A DNA stretch of 64,000 bases from Costus lasius (GCA_027563935.2 CM050450.1:8167957-8231956); one strand, 5' to 3'; positions 11,146-22,689 are shown, counted from the first letter of the stretch. Numbers and translations: made by a program. Notes: generated by a model from the sequence alone, not told the origin.

Positions 11146-12078
11146 ATGGAGAAGCCGATTGTAAACCCTAGCTCTCATGCTCCGTAACCCATCAATTTCA
11201 CCTTCTACACCAAGGCCTCGTGGCTCAAGCACAACGACGCGCTTGCTGTCACCAGCGTCGATGGCGTCGTCGTCTTCCAGATTAGAACACATCTATCGAA
11301 CCGGGATAGATATGAGTTCATCGATAATACGGGGAAGACTGTTTTCGATGAAAAAAAAGGTCAGTCTTCCTAAAAAGTTTCCATCAATTTTTTTTCATAT
11401 TCTTATCTCCGAGGAAGAAATAATTGATTGTATGCTCAAGTGGCAAAGAAGCCTTTTGTTCTTTCCTTTATTTTTTTTAATGTGCAAATTGATTGGAAGC
11501 TCAAAGGCCAGAAAAGCTTTTTGTTCTTTCTATTACTTTTTTTTTTTATGTGCAAATAGACTAGAAGCTTGAATGAACAATGGCAAGTCTTCAAGGGCGA
11601 TAGCTCACACCCAAAGTATCTATTGTTTACTATGAAGGAGAATCCTAATTTTGAGTTTGAGGTGTTTGACTTGTTTCTGCAAGCAAATACTGCTGAAAAT
11701 AAATGTGACTACAGGATCAAGGAAAGTTACAGTAAGAAAACATGTATTCTTTACGAGGGGGATTCTTCCACTGTGATCTTCAAGGTAATTGTATTAGTTT
11801 TTTCATTACAAACATGCATTGTTTAGATTTTCTTCCTGATGTTGTTCTATTGTCGGTCGAATTTTTCAATGACGGCAAAGCAGATGAGTAGAAGGCCAAG
11901 CTATGAGAACAGTGCAGTGTCACATGAGAAAGCTTTTAAGGTGGCTGGACAGGGAAGTATGGATTATCAGTTGGTAGTTGCTGTTGTTGCAGTCTTACAT
12001 ATGCATCATAGTGAACAAGAAAAGAATGAAACAAAATTGAAGCAGTTCATGGCAGCCGGGAAGATAAGGTGTCTATAA
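11146..12078 (+). pseudogene. LOR pseudogene 2 (nonsense codon and frameshift in exon 1)
   Basis: The three-exon LOR layout is kept: 11146-11359, 11560-11784 and 11884-12078. Exon 1 opens MEKPIVNP but codon 14 is TAA (11185-11187) where the 41.6 kb paralogue has GAG. Near the exon 1 end two bases (GT) are missing relative to that paralogue (ACTGTTTTCG versus ACTGTGTTTTCA), which shifts the frame. Exons 2 and 3 remain open and family-like (QWQVFKGDSSH, KCDYRIKESY, ILYEGDSSTVIF, then MSRRPSYENSAVSHEKAFKV). The C-terminus runs into a lysine-rich tail next to a MITE fragment. A downstream start could in theory give a truncated protein, but a full LOR domain cannot be made. Confidence 0.85.
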
Positions 12079-12084
12079 ACTGTT

Positions 12085-12243
12085 TGGAGAAGCAGAAGCA
12101 GTAAAAGTATTAAATTATAGCTTTCTCAATTTTTGCTTTTTTACTATTTTTTTTACTTCTATTTTTCATTACCAAACAGTTTTAAAATTATTTTCTACTT
12201 AAAAGCTGCTTAAAATCAATTTTAAAGCGGGGCTAAACAGGCC
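12085..12243. mobile_element. Truncated Tourist-like MITE
   Basis: The right end, GCGGGGCTAAACAGGCC followed by TTA, matches the right end of the element at 19,859-20,402. The inner part also has a small hairpin, AAACTGTTTGGAGAAGC ... CCAAACAGTTT. The left end is missing. It sits exactly between LOR pseudogene 2 and the start of duplication copy A. Confidence 0.65.
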
Positions 12244-13057
12244 TTTAGTAAGTATTCAATTGTTTCTATCTCCTCATGAGTTATCGTAACCTATTGTTGA
12301 TTAGAACCTACGCTTCCCCAATTAGGCTACATCATATAGTACAAAAGCTTAAAAGTTCCGCTACATCAAATTGGTATCGAGCAAAAGATTGATCATTGTA
12401 GTAGATTTACCTCACTTCATTCTTTATCTGCTACTTGCATATTTTTTTTTTTGAAATGATAACATATCTCATTACTTAGATATAACATTTTTTTCTTATT
12501 GATAATTATATTAATAGGCTATAAGTAGACGTCCCAAAGACGCCAGGATTAAATGCAAATAGTTTAATTAAGCCCTAACAATAAAGCTTGAGGCAATCTT
12601 AAGAGATCTAGACTTGAGTAGATAAAAGAAGGTATCCTAGTCCTAGCCAAGGCACTCAAGGTGATACAAGGTGATAAGGAGAGTTAAAACATGAATTCCC
12701 GATGTATTTATTTTATTCTCAAACACCCTCATGTTTTTTGTTTTTCAAATTATCCATGCCATAACGAAAAAAAAGCTGGCTCCATATTTTTTTGCCAAGG
12801 GCAAGTAAGTAATTTATTAATAAATAAGAAATTAATATACATCATTAGAGGTATAAGACACCAAACGCCCCATGGTTCCAAAAACCATGTCTCTAATAGG
12901 ATTTCCCTAAAATTTCGGCAGCATATCTTTTAAACGTTCCATATAATGAGCCTGTACATAACATAATCACGAACCAATACATGATATCACACAGCATAGC
13001 ACATATACTAATGCATGCCAATAAAGAAAACTAATTCATCATTGAGTCCCATTAGTC

Positions 13058-13221
13058 CTAGCAGCCTGACTTACCACCGGAAGCCCTTGATCTCTCGCGC
13101 ACCTTTTTCAACGAAGCATCTATGATGGCCTTCATATTTTGATCTAATCTAGAATTTGGAGCTAGATACTCGACCTTTGCTTTGATACAAATGATAAGAT
13201 CATAGACCATTTGCCATTCCC
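13058..13221 (-). pseudogene. Candidate terminal exon of an unidentified gene (copy A)
   Basis: On the minus strand a good acceptor (TTTATACAG) precedes 53 open codons ending in TAG. The peptide is helix-like: VYDLIICIKAKVEYL in the middle and a basic end with KKVRERSRASGG. It reads like a true last exon rather than random sequence, but I do not recognise the family and no upstream exon was found. It could be a captured or stranded gene fragment. In copy B the acceptor bases are deleted, so that version is certainly dead. Confidence 0.35.
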
Positions 13222-14362
13222 CTGTATAAATTTGGTTAAAGATACGATTGTTTCTTTCTTTTTACATCACATGGATAAATCCGGTAAGTATAAGCTTTTT
13301 AATAATATCATGTTGTGTCGATTGCTATCTATTGGTAATGGAAGAAAACACTTCTGGCCACGTATTCCTATTGCAAGGAATCTCCATATTCATTTTTGTA
13401 TCTATGATTTCTATGTAAATCAGCAACTCATAAGCTCGTTTCATGAAAGTTATCGTGATTTATTGGTTGCCAATGTGTTTAGAGACGACTGTATGGGGCA
13501 TTCCTTTGATCATTTTTAAAACAAATAGTTAACAAGTACTCGTTCATCTAATTAATTTATCAACTTAAATCAATTAATATTTAATTAAAATTTTAACCCT
13601 AAAAAGATAAAATATTTTCTTTGTCTGGAAAAGTTAGAAAGAAGGAGAAAAAAAATTCATAGATAAGAATATTTTTTATCATGGATAAACTATATCTACA
13701 TCATTTTCTCACTCTAATATATTTAGTAGTACTAATATTATCTTATGATGAGAAATTAATACTTTATCGTGGATAAGTTATTCATAACTATAGCATGCTT
13801 ATTTATAATAATGTTTTTATCAATTTCTTATGGTGGATAAATATATTATGATAATATTTATACCATTAAATAGCTTAGAGTGAATAGAATATATGAATAA
13901 GTTATATTCATGATAATAATATATTTATCCATAAATTTTTCCCACCTTGTAAACTTCTAGCAAATTTTCTCCTAAAACGAGTAGTGTACTTTGAGTCATT
14001 GACAAGCTTGATTGGACGAATTCATCGCAGAAATCTGTGCAATAGTTTTTATTTCAGCAGCCAAAGGTCAGTGAGTTCAGAAAAAAGGGCCAGTCAGCAA
14101 CGCATGGCAAAGAAGCTCACTGGAGCACCTAGTATTTAGAACAATGCTCGTGTTCATTCATCTTCCTTGGCGACCGTGTCTGTAGTCCTTAATCAAATAC
14201 AGACCTCAAATGGCGCAGCAAAATTAAATATTATTCTTAGTTATCATTTCTCTCCTTCCCGATCAACAGTCAGAGTACAAGGCGCTGCGTTCTTCCTGTT
14301 AATCCTACACACACATCAATCAAATAGCTCGTCTTAGCTGAAAGGATCAAGGTGGAAGGAGC
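13222..14362. other. Non-coding part of copy A
   Basis: A plus-strand frame at 13,211-13,519 is matched in copy B, but both copies are so recent that conservation says little. The stretch 13,610-13,960 repeatedly uses ATGGATAA / TTATCCAT words in both orientations with loosely inverted ends, and may be a MITE. At 14,060-14,141 a T-rich run plus CAG precedes a short open stretch ending TTTAG, a possible stranded exon. Confidence 0.35.
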
Positions 14363-14389
14363 ATGGAGGAATCGATTTCTGGAACCCAT

Positions 14390-15659
14390 TGTTGAAAAGT
14401 AAAATTTGAATTCTACTAAGTCAAAGAATACGAGAGAACTTTAAGAAGATATATTTAGATACTTCATTTTTTGTGAACATTATTATAGGCAAATATATCT
14501 AGTCTGCTATTTATCTTTATGCATTTAATTACAAGTATTCCAATGTACATATAATCCCTATAAATATGTACGCCTTATTTCATTTGAAATCAACGAGTTC
14601 TAGTTTTTCACTCCAATCCAGTTGTACTCATTCTCGGAGATTCCTAATTTCTTTCTAACAAGTTGGTATCAGAGGCAGGGGGAGTCGCCGGCGTGAAGGA
14701 GAAGTGTGATAAGGGTTTCCTAAAGAAGAAGCCACTATCGGTCAAGGATACTGCAGCGTGGAAGTTTGTTCAGTCAGAGAGAGACCGTAACAAGGAAACG
14801 TCTGGTCATCAAAGCACTGTGACGAGGAAGAAACGCAAGGTCAACATGCACCTTAGCGTAGAGAAAAGTCGGGTTAAGAGAACCGCGACATTGAAGAAGA
14901 GATACGTCGAGAGGAGAAAACTCGACAAGAAGGAAGGAACCCTACATCACACTTTTAATTCACGTACCTGTAGCGTCATCAAGGAGGAAGCCGAAGATAG
15001 CCTTCAAAATCCTCATCCTCGCCACAAAAGGAGAGCCATGTCGTCAAGAGAGGAAGACGACCTGTAAGGTAAGAGAGAAGAGAGAATTCCATAATAGCTG
15101 TGCGAGAAAAATTAATTAAGGAAAGAGAGAAATAAGTGTGAGAGAGAAAACGAGAGAAAAAGAAAGTAAGAAAATTGAGAGAAGATCTGCTGAAAAATTG
15201 AGAAGAGATCCGTTGTTGTCACAAGTAAAGAAGGAAAAACGTGCAGAGACGAGGACCCAGACGAAGGACTCAGACGAAGATGGGTCTAAATAAAGAACTA
15301 GACGAGGACCCAGACGAAGACGCTGACAAAGACCGAGATGAAGACCTAGATGAAGATCCAAAGAGGAATTTTAAGTTTTAGGGGGAATATTGAAAAGTAA
15401 AACTTGAATTCTACTAAGTCAAAGGGTGCGAGAGAACTTCAAGAAGATATGTTTAGATACTTCATTTTTTGTGGACATTATTATAGGCAAATGTATCTAG
15501 TCTGTTATTTATCTTTATGCATTTAATTATAAGTATTCTAAGGGACATATAATCCCTATAAATATGTACACCCTATTTTATTTGAAATCAACAAAGTTTT
15601 AATTTTTCACTCCAATCTAGTTGTACTTGTTTCCTACGATTCCTAATTCATTTCTAACA
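14390..15659 (+). mobile_element. Short non-autonomous LTR retrotransposon (copy A)
   Basis: The 5' LTR is 14390-14660 and the 3' LTR 15388-15659, each about 271 bp, starting TGTTGAAAAG (TATTG in the 3' copy) and ending TTTCTAACA. A PBS TGGTATCAGAGG, complementary to initiator tRNA-Met, starts at 14,664. A polypurine tract (TTTTAGGGGGAA) precedes the 3' LTR. Five-base target duplications CCCAT flank it (14385-14389 and 15660-15664). At 1.27 kb with no pol domains it needs enzymes in trans. The size and PBS suggest a TRIM-like derivative of a Copia-type element. Confidence 0.92.
14663..15067 (+). CDS. Small internal ORF of the LTR element (hypothetical)
   Basis: A 134-codon frame begins right at the primer-binding site and is strongly basic (many K/R, for example RKKRKV and KKRYVERRKLDKK). 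No gag zinc knuckle, protease or RT motif is seen. In copy B the frame is broken by a stop and small indels. It may be residual gag-like sequence or chance, and I would not count it as a host gene. Confidence 0.25.
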   Translation: MVSEAGGVAGVKEKCDKGFLKKKPLSVKDTAAWKFVQSERDRNKETSGHQSTVTRKKRKVNMHLSVEKSRVKRTATLKKRYVERRKLDKKEGTLHHTFNSRTCSVIKEEAEDSLQNPHPRHKRRAMSSREEDDL

Positions 15660-16184
15660 CCCATCAATCTCAATTTTTATATGAAGGCCTCATGGCTGAA
15701 GGACGACGGCGTGCTTGCTGTTACAGGCGCCGACGGCGTCGCCATCTTCCGAGTTATTAGCCATTTTTGGAACCTCGGGACCGATATGAGGTGGTGGATT
15801 GCACCGGGACGACTGCATTTTCAATGAAAAATCAGGATTCTTTTTCGGTTTCGATTAGTCTTTTTCACGATCATATCTTGAAAGAATAAAAGATCAAATC
15901 GATTGTATACTCGAGTGTTAAATCTTAAGTAACTTACATAAAACCCAATCTTTTTACTTAAAAATTAAGACAATACGCACATGAATAAGAAGCTTGCATG
16001 AACAATGGCAAGTCTTCTAAGGCGATAGCTCAGACCGAAAGATCTATTGTTTACTATGTTAAAATCTTTCAACGATGAAAATGCAGATGAGCAGAAAGTC
16101 AAAATCTAAGAAAAGTATTATCATCTGAGGTGGCTGACCAACCAAACATAGATTACATGGTTGTAGTCACACTCGTGCATTATA

Positions 16185-16260
16185 GCAAAGAAAAAAAAAG
16201 GAAAAAAAAGGTCAAAGAAAGAAAATAAAGAAAAAAAAGGGGGAAAAAAAACTAAAAGCA
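16185..16260 (+). repeat. Purine-rich low-complexity tract (copy A)
   Basis: A run of AAAG/GAAAAA words occurs at the degenerated 3' end of the LOR pseudogene. The same tract occurs at 26,498-26,573. Confidence 0.8.
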
Positions 16261-16320
16261 GGGAGGAGGAAGAAAAAGATGACGAAGAAGAAGACGTTGT
16301 AGGGGTCAAAAACTCAAAAT

Positions 16321-16884
16321 AGATGCTATAGGACTTATGGTTAACCGTTCTCTTTTGCCGGCTGCAGTCTAGTGTGTTTTATACAATCAAAACTTGTAAG
16401 CATTTTGTAAAATAATTTATTAACTGTTGTTATAATTTAAAAATATTTAGTAATCTTTTTAGGTGTAAAATGTTAAAATGCAAAACTATATAACTAATTA
16501 TTTTATAATTTTTTTTAATAAATTATAACAAACTTGAAATATTTATGAATTAAAATTATTTTTTACAAATATAAAAAATATATCAATTTCAAAATAAAAT
16601 CAAAACATATAAATTTTAAATAAATTTGAAATATTAAAATATACAAATTTCAAATAAATAAACAAATAAATTAAACAAAAATCATAAAATTTTAAAAAAA
16701 ATATTTTGATCACATAGTCTAGTCTGATAAAATTAATATGGATTGAATCATGAATAGTCTCTAGATCACCCTTTTAAGTCAAACTGCACTCTTTATTTTT
16801 AGTTGCTTCTAGTTATGAGATTCATTTTCTAGATGCCAAGTCTCCCTATAAATTTTTTTTTTTAAATCCTATCTAGTTTCATTG
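16321..16884. other. AT-rich spacer (copy A)
   Basis: No gene is seen. Much of it consists of AAATTT words. The part 16,745-16,884 (AGTCTCTAGATCACCC ... TTGGATCACC) matches 39,950-40,075. Confidence 0.6.
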
Positions 16885-17925
16885 GATCACCACCCGTCAG
16901 CCACTCGCTTGAAATGGATTTGCGAAATCGATTTCCAGATCTCGTGAAATCGAACGTTGACTGCCCCTCTGTTGACCCGCGTCGCCACGTCGGATTCTCG
17001 TTCTCGTTTCGAACGCCGCACTCGTCTTCTTCACCGCGACGCACGACGCCGCCTGTGTTGTCGTCCTCACCGCCCCGTGTTGCCGGAGAAGAGGACGTCT
17101 TCGACGGGAAGGAGGCCTCTCGCCCTACTTCGGCCTTGTCGCCGACTACCCGACAGCCGCCGGTTGTCGTATGTTGCCGAGAGTCGTCGAGATCGTCGCC
17201 TGATGCTGGATGAAGAACAGAGAGACAAAGGAAACAGGGGAACACCGGATTGAAGAGGAAAGCTTGGATTCCACTTGATAAAGCTACAAAACCTCTCCTC
17301 ACCCTCTTCTCTTTTGTTCCCTCACGTCGGCGGCGACTCGCCGCCGACTTCACAGAGCTCTCCCTCACAGAACTTGGCTCGCGAATCTCACTCTCGAGGC
17401 TCTCCGCTCCCAGGTTCTCTGTCCTCTACCTTTTCCAGAGTTCCGTGTGCTCGATCGCTCCCTTCTTCCTCCTTTTAACATTCCAAGCCGCCGCCAAACC
17501 CCGCTGAACTCGGTCTTCTCTTGCCGAGTCTTCCGCTGGAGCTTCGTCCGCGCCCGTGAGCCTCGCTCGGCAAGCTCGCGACTGAGCTTTGCTGCCGCGT
17601 CCGATTCCTCTGCAGCCTCCTTGCATCCATACCCGACGCACTCGCTGAAGACGAGATCGCTAGCCTCCATCTCGCTGCCTTCGCTGCGCGTGAAGGCAGA
17701 GCCGCTGTCTCCGCGTCTACCGCCGAAGGAAGCGCTTCGCCAGTCGCCTACGCCGCCTGAGACTATTGCTAGGATTGGAGCTTGCTCGCTTTCCGATTTC
17801 AAAGTTGATCGCAATGTTGACCCTGATTTCGGGTATGGGCTTGGTTTTGGGCTTGGGTCAGGCCCACTCTCCTCTGGCTGAATCGGAGAGTCCAGAGCCG
17901 AACACAATGAATAGTGTGACATACC
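16885..17925 (-). mobile_element. GC-rich LTR-like insert (copy A)
   Basis: A block of about 1 kb with many CpG and CGCCG words sits in AT-rich DNA. The related spot at 40.07 kb reads GGATCACC then TGAATC, without the block, so it is probably an insertion. The centre (ACAAAACCTCTCCTC ... GCCGCCGACTTCA ... CTCTCC) resembles the minus-strand gypsy LTR at 43.3-44.15 kb. Long overlapping reading frames exist on both strands (168 and 187 codons on minus, 144 on plus). This is usual for stop-poor GC-rich DNA, and none has a recognisable domain. Exact ends and TSD are unresolved. Confidence 0.45.
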
Positions 17926-19744
17926 CATACTTTTAGCACTATTGTTATTATTTTGGATATTGTTACCATTGTACTATCATAAGTATTTTTTAGTTTTAAA
18001 TATTATAATTAAGTTATAAAAATTTTATTTCTTTTAAATTATTAAAAATATATATTATTATAATATAAAAATTAATAATATATTTTTGAAATTTAAAGTT
18101 ACCACAAACTCATGATTATGTCGTTGGAAGGTTGATTTAGACGACACTAAATACAAGATGACTCCTAGATATAATTTATTGGAGAGAGATTTTATGAAAG
18201 TGGCCCTTAATCAATGTAACGGTGAACTATGGATAGTGGAAACGATCGTATAATTACCAAGAATCTAGTTATTGAAATTCTTCTAACCTACTCAGTCATA
18301 TAGAGAATGATAGTTTGATCACCTCCAACATCTAGCTCATTGCTCCATTTACTATAAGATTAGTTAAAAATGAAACAAAATATTCATATGGTAAACTAGT
18401 TTATCGCTCGTGTTTTACTTTGATCGAATGTATACTTACCTTATTGGCAAATTAAATCTAATCAAAACCTAAATATGGTCCTTAACTAGGCTCTTAACCC
18501 ATGAGCCCTCTCTCAAAAGTGAACTTAAATTAAGAAAAAATTTTCTAGACAACTGCCTTAGCCCTTAGGGATCAGAAAAAGGGTGCTATTATCACTCTTC
18601 ATGTTGCTTTGTGATATGTGATGCTTGCAAATATTAAAATTGAAACTGAGCATCACACATCATAAAATAAAATAAAGGATAATAATAACACCATTAATCA
18701 TATTCCTATGCAGTGTAGGAAATTTTTTCTTAAATTAGGGCGTGCATGTCAACTCAAAGTATAACAAAAGTCAACTTAGATACAACATGGCGAAAACAAA
18801 ATAGGGTACTTCAATTGTTGGATGGAAACTTAAAAGCATATGCGCACGAGTCATCTTTGTCTACAACATGATTGATAAAATGAAGTCAAACGTTGACGAA
18901 GACTTAGCCTCTAAACTCAGTTCTCGATCTATCAATTTGTTTGCATCATTATAAATATTTAGATGTTTTTAGTTTTCATTATTGTTAAGTTTTACTAGGA
19001 AAATTATTGAACTAATGCTATATTAACTCCATTCGTTCAAATCTACCTCGAGATTTGCAATTATTTGAATCAACGGTAACCATCCGGGATTCCGAAAATT
19101 CTAGGAAGCCGCGGCTTCCTAGAAAACGCGCCCGCAAAACATGAACTCCGTTAGTAATCTCAAGTGCCCAATAAATTTTTTTTACCAAAATTATTATTAT
19201 TATTATCAGCATATATTTTATCTTTTTTTATATTTATATTTTAATAAATATATTATCATTATTATATTTATTTAATATCTATGTAATATAAGTAATTACT
19301 ATAATATCTTTAGTTAAATATTATTGTGGATCGAGACAACAATAATATAAAAAACTAATATATATTATAATTAACTAAAAAAAATAATATATCAATCAAT
19401 GCACAACTATATGTTAGAGAATAATATACTAGTGTATGTATTGTGATATGAATGAGAATAGTACTCATATTTTAACAAATTGTCAAGAAATATCACTTTC
19501 TCCTTATCCTAATGTGCCACTTTCATTCTTTATTTTGCTATTATCCATATATGTGACAGAGTTGAAAAAAAATCTCAGGGCTCTTAATGCTTGTATTATT
19601 GAATAGACAATAGAGAATCCAATCAATCGTATGCGAATCTAGACCTATTGTCGATAATAATTTGAAGTGCCAAAAGTATCTTTATAATTGCTCTAATCGC
19701 TAGCATATTTTCCACACTTTTGTTGATAACTTTTTGCAACTCTT
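17926..19744. repeat. AT-rich tail of duplication copy A
   Basis: It holds the middle and tail blocks that also occur, more diverged, at 6,740-8,960 and 200-730. No gene. The phrase TGCTTTGTGATATGTGATGC with GCATCACACATCATAAA (18,606-18,665) forms a small inverted repeat. Confidence 0.65.
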
Positions 19745-19858
19745 TCTACTTAGCAAGTATTCAATTGTTTCTATCCCCTCATGAGTTATCCTAACCTATT
19801 ATTGATTAGAACATGCACTTCCCCAATTAGGCTACATCATATTTAGTACCAAAGCTTA

Positions 19859-20402
19859 GGGCCTGTTTGGCCTCGCTATTAATAGCTTTATAATTGTGCT
19901 GAACTGTGCTGTACTGTACTGTGCTACATTTTTAAAATTTATAAGATGTTTCGTTAATAACTTTTTAACTACTATCAAAATTTAAAATAATAAATAAATA
20001 TATTTTTTTAAAATTATTTAAAATAATAATATATTTTATTTTCCTTTAGTGTTAAAATTTTAAATTATTTAAAATAATAATATTTTTTTTTTTTGATAGA
20101 AGAAAATGTATTACTCAAAACCGTCTCCTAGATCGGAGACCAAAATACATTGTAGCTCAGGAGGAAAGCTACAAGTCCAAGAGTTACAGACATGATAATA
20201 ATATTTTAAATTTTAAATAAAATTATATAAATTACTTTTTTAGAAAAGCAGAAGCTGTGAAAACATCAAATTGTAGCTTTCACAACTTCTACTTTTTTAC
20301 TGCTTTTTTCTACTTCTGCTTTTAATTACCAAACAGTTTTTCTAATCACTTTCTACTTAAAAGCTGATTAAAATCAGTTTCAAAGCGGGGCCAAACAGAC
20401 CC
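19859..20402. mobile_element. Tourist-like MITE (PIF/Harbinger type)
   Basis: Inverted ends are GGGCCTGTTTGGCCTCGCT and AGCGGGGCCAAACAGACCC. TTA lies directly outside both ends (19856-19858, 20403-20405), the usual 3-bp target duplication of this superfamily. The corresponding site in copy A (about 12,343) is empty. The element carries a nested LINE-tail insertion. Related pieces occur at 12,085-12,243, 30,172-30,480 and 46,817-46,955. Confidence 0.88.
20087..20194 (-). mobile_element. Severely 5'-truncated LINE tail inside the MITE
   Basis: On the minus strand about 108 bp end in ATACATTTTCTTCTATC followed by poly(A), the usual look of a plant L1-type LINE 3' end. It is flanked by a 13-bp target duplication ATAATAATATTTT (20074-20086 and 20195-20207). 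The sister MITE at 30.17 kb has the uninterrupted sequence. No coding part remains. Confidence 0.85.
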
Positions 20403-20523
20403 TTAAAAGTTTGGCTACATCAAATTGGTATAAGAGCAAAAGATTGATCATAGTAGTAGATTTATCTCACTTCATCCTTTATTTGCTACTTGCGTATTTT
20501 TTTGAAATGATAACTTGTCTCAT

Positions 20524-20915
20524 TATAGGCTAGGTTATAGAAACCAAGCAATAACTCAGTCAACCGATATATATGATATGACAGAGTCTCGACATAGTCA
20601 ATATGATGATTGACTTGATTCTCCTATATGTCATCTAGAGTCTTATTCAACCATTCGATTGCCAGTTGGGCATGGATCATATTTAAATCACATAGTGGAC
20701 CATAGACTATATATTAATGGGCTAAATACTTCATATAGTTTACATTTAGACTGACAGAAGTTGGTTGATAGAGTAAATAAATGATAAATTCGTAATAATT
20801 CTATCGACATTATAGTACCATCAGATCATAGGCTTATACTTAGAGATAATTTCTTTTATACTCATACTAAGTGTGTGTAATGATCATACACTTAAGGTTA
20901 CCAAAGATGGGTTAG
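20524..20915. other. Segment of about 390 bp present in copy B only
   Basis: Copy A reads directly from TCTCATTA to TAGATATAAC, while copy B has this extra sequence. It contains no obvious TIR, LTR end or reading frame. It may be an insertion remnant in B or a deletion in A. Confidence 0.5.
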
Positions 20916-21477
20916 ATATAACATTTTTTCTTATTGATAATTATATTAATAGGCTATAAGTAGACGTCCCAAAGACGCCAGGATTAAATGCAAATAGTTT
21001 AATTAAGCCTTAACAATAGAGCTTGAGGCAATCTTAAAAGATCTAGACTTGAGTAGATAAAAGAAGGTATCCTAGTCCTAGCCAAGGCACTCAAGGTGAT
21101 ACAAGGTGATAAGGAGACTTAAAACATGAATTCCCGATGTATTTTTTTTATTCTCAAACACCCTCATGTTTTTTGTTTTTCAAATTATCCATGCCATAAT
21201 GAAAAAAAAGCTGGCTCCATATTTTTTTGCCAGGGCAAGTAAGTAATTTATTAATAAATAAGAAATTAATATACATCATTAGAGGTATAAGACACCAAAC
21301 GCCCCATGGTTCCAAAAACCATGTCTCTAATAGGATTTCCCTAAAATTTCGGCAGCATATCCCTTAAACGTTCCATATAATGAGCCTGTACATAACATAA
21401 TCACGAACCAATACATGATATCACACAGCATAGCACATATACTAATGCATGCCAATAAAGAAAACTCATTCATCATT

Positions 21478-21731
21478 GAGTCCCATTAGTCCTAGCAGCC
21501 CGACTTACCACCGGAAGCCCTTGATCTCTCGCGCACCCTTTTCAACGAAGCATCTATGATGGCCTTCATATTTTGATCAAATCTAGAATTTGCAGCTAGA
21601 TACTCGACCTTTGCTTTGATACAAATGATAAGATCATAAACCTGTATAAATTTGGTTAAAGATACGATTGTTTCTTTCTTTTTACACCACATGGATAAAT
21701 CCGGTAAGTATAAGCTTTTTAATAATGTCAT
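21478..21731 (-). pseudogene. Candidate terminal exon, copy B version
   Basis: This is the counterpart of 13,058-13,221. Reading frame ends the same way (KRVRERSRASGG), but the intron acceptor and first codons found in copy A are deleted (AAACCTGTATAAA versus CCATTTGCCATTCCCCTGTATAAA). Function unknown. Confidence 0.3.
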
Positions 21732-21939
21732 ATTGTGTCGATTGCTATCTATTGGTAATGGAAGAAAACACTTCTGGCCACGTATTCCTATTGTGAGGAA
21801 TCTCCATATTCATTTTTGTATCTATGATTTCTATGTAAATCAGCAACTCATAAGCTCGTTTCATGAAAGTCATAGTGATTTATTGGTTGCCAATGTGTTT
21901 AGAGACGACTGTATGGGGCATTCCTTTGATCATTTTTAA

Positions 21940-22689
21940 AACAAATAGTTAACAAGTACTCGTTCATCTAATTAATTTATCAACTTAAATCAATTAATAT
22001 TTAGTTAAAATTTTAACCCTAAAAAGATAAAATATTTTCTTTGTCTGGAAAAGTTAGAAAGAAGGAGAAAAAATTCATAGATAAGAATATTTTTTATCAT
22101 GGATAAACTATATCTACGTCATTTTCTCACTCTAATATATTTAGTAGTACTAATATTATCTTATGATGAGAAATTAATACTCTTATTATCGTGGATAAGT
22201 TATCCACAACTATAGCATGCTTATTTATAATAATGTTTTTATCAATTTCTTATGGTGGATAAATATATTATGATAATATTTATACTATTAAATAGCTTAG
22301 AGTGAATAGAATTCATGAATAAGTTATATTCATGATAATAATATATTTATCCATAAATTTTTCCCACCCTTGTAAACTTCTAGCAAATTTTCTCCTAAAA
22401 CGAGTAGTGTACTTTGAGTCATTGACAAGCTTGATTGGACGAATTCATCGCAGAAATCTGTGCAATAGTTTTTATTTCAGCAGCCAAAGGTCAGTGAGTT
22501 TAGAAAAAAGGGCCAGTCAGCAACGCATGGCAAAGAAGCTCACTGGAGCACCTAGTATTTAGAACGATGCTCGTGTTCATTCATCTTCCTTGGCGACCGT
22601 GTCTTTAGTCCTTAATCAAATACAGACCTCAAATGGCGCAGCAAAATTAAATATTATTCTTAGTTATCATTTCTCTCCTTCCCGATCAA
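21940..22689. other. Non-coding part of copy B
   Basis: Counterpart of 13,520-14,270. AT-rich with the ATGGATAA/TTATCCAT word cluster and the same short possible exon remnant at 22,475-22,562. No gene. Confidence 0.5.

Larger units (their letters stand above)
14363..16320 (+). pseudogene. LOR pseudogene 3A, exon 1 split by an LTR element
   Basis: ATGGAGGAATCG at 14363 matches the start of the LOR copy at 41,651. Thirteen codon-lengths on, at CCCAT, it is interrupted by the LTR element 14,390-15,659. The reading frame resumes as PINLNFYMKASWLKDDGVLAVTG, clearly LOR, but is a base out of phase with the upstream part. Exon 1 ends in a shifted frame with TGA after LHFQ. Exon 2 (from about 15,990) keeps only the N-terminal third because its rest and most of intron 2 are deleted. 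Exon 3 starts at 16,087 and degenerates into a long A/G run. Not functional. Confidence 0.85.
12246..19744 (+). repeat. Tandem segmental duplication, copy A
   Basis: It begins at AGTAAGTATTCAATTGTTTC and ends where the same phrase restarts at 19,745. By eye it is nearly identical to copy B over most of its length. The offset is 8,435 bp at the left, and grows to about 10,313 bp after the Harbinger-like insertion in B. It includes a candidate terminal exon, a LOR pseudogene, a small LTR element, a GC-rich insert and the AT-rich tail. Relative to copy B it lacks about 390 bp near 12,475. Confidence 0.88.

Noticed and set aside
13211..13519. 102-codon plus-strand frame also present in copy B
   Set aside because: The copies are too recent for conservation to be informative, and the frame overlaps what looks like a minus-strand intron upstream of the candidate exon.
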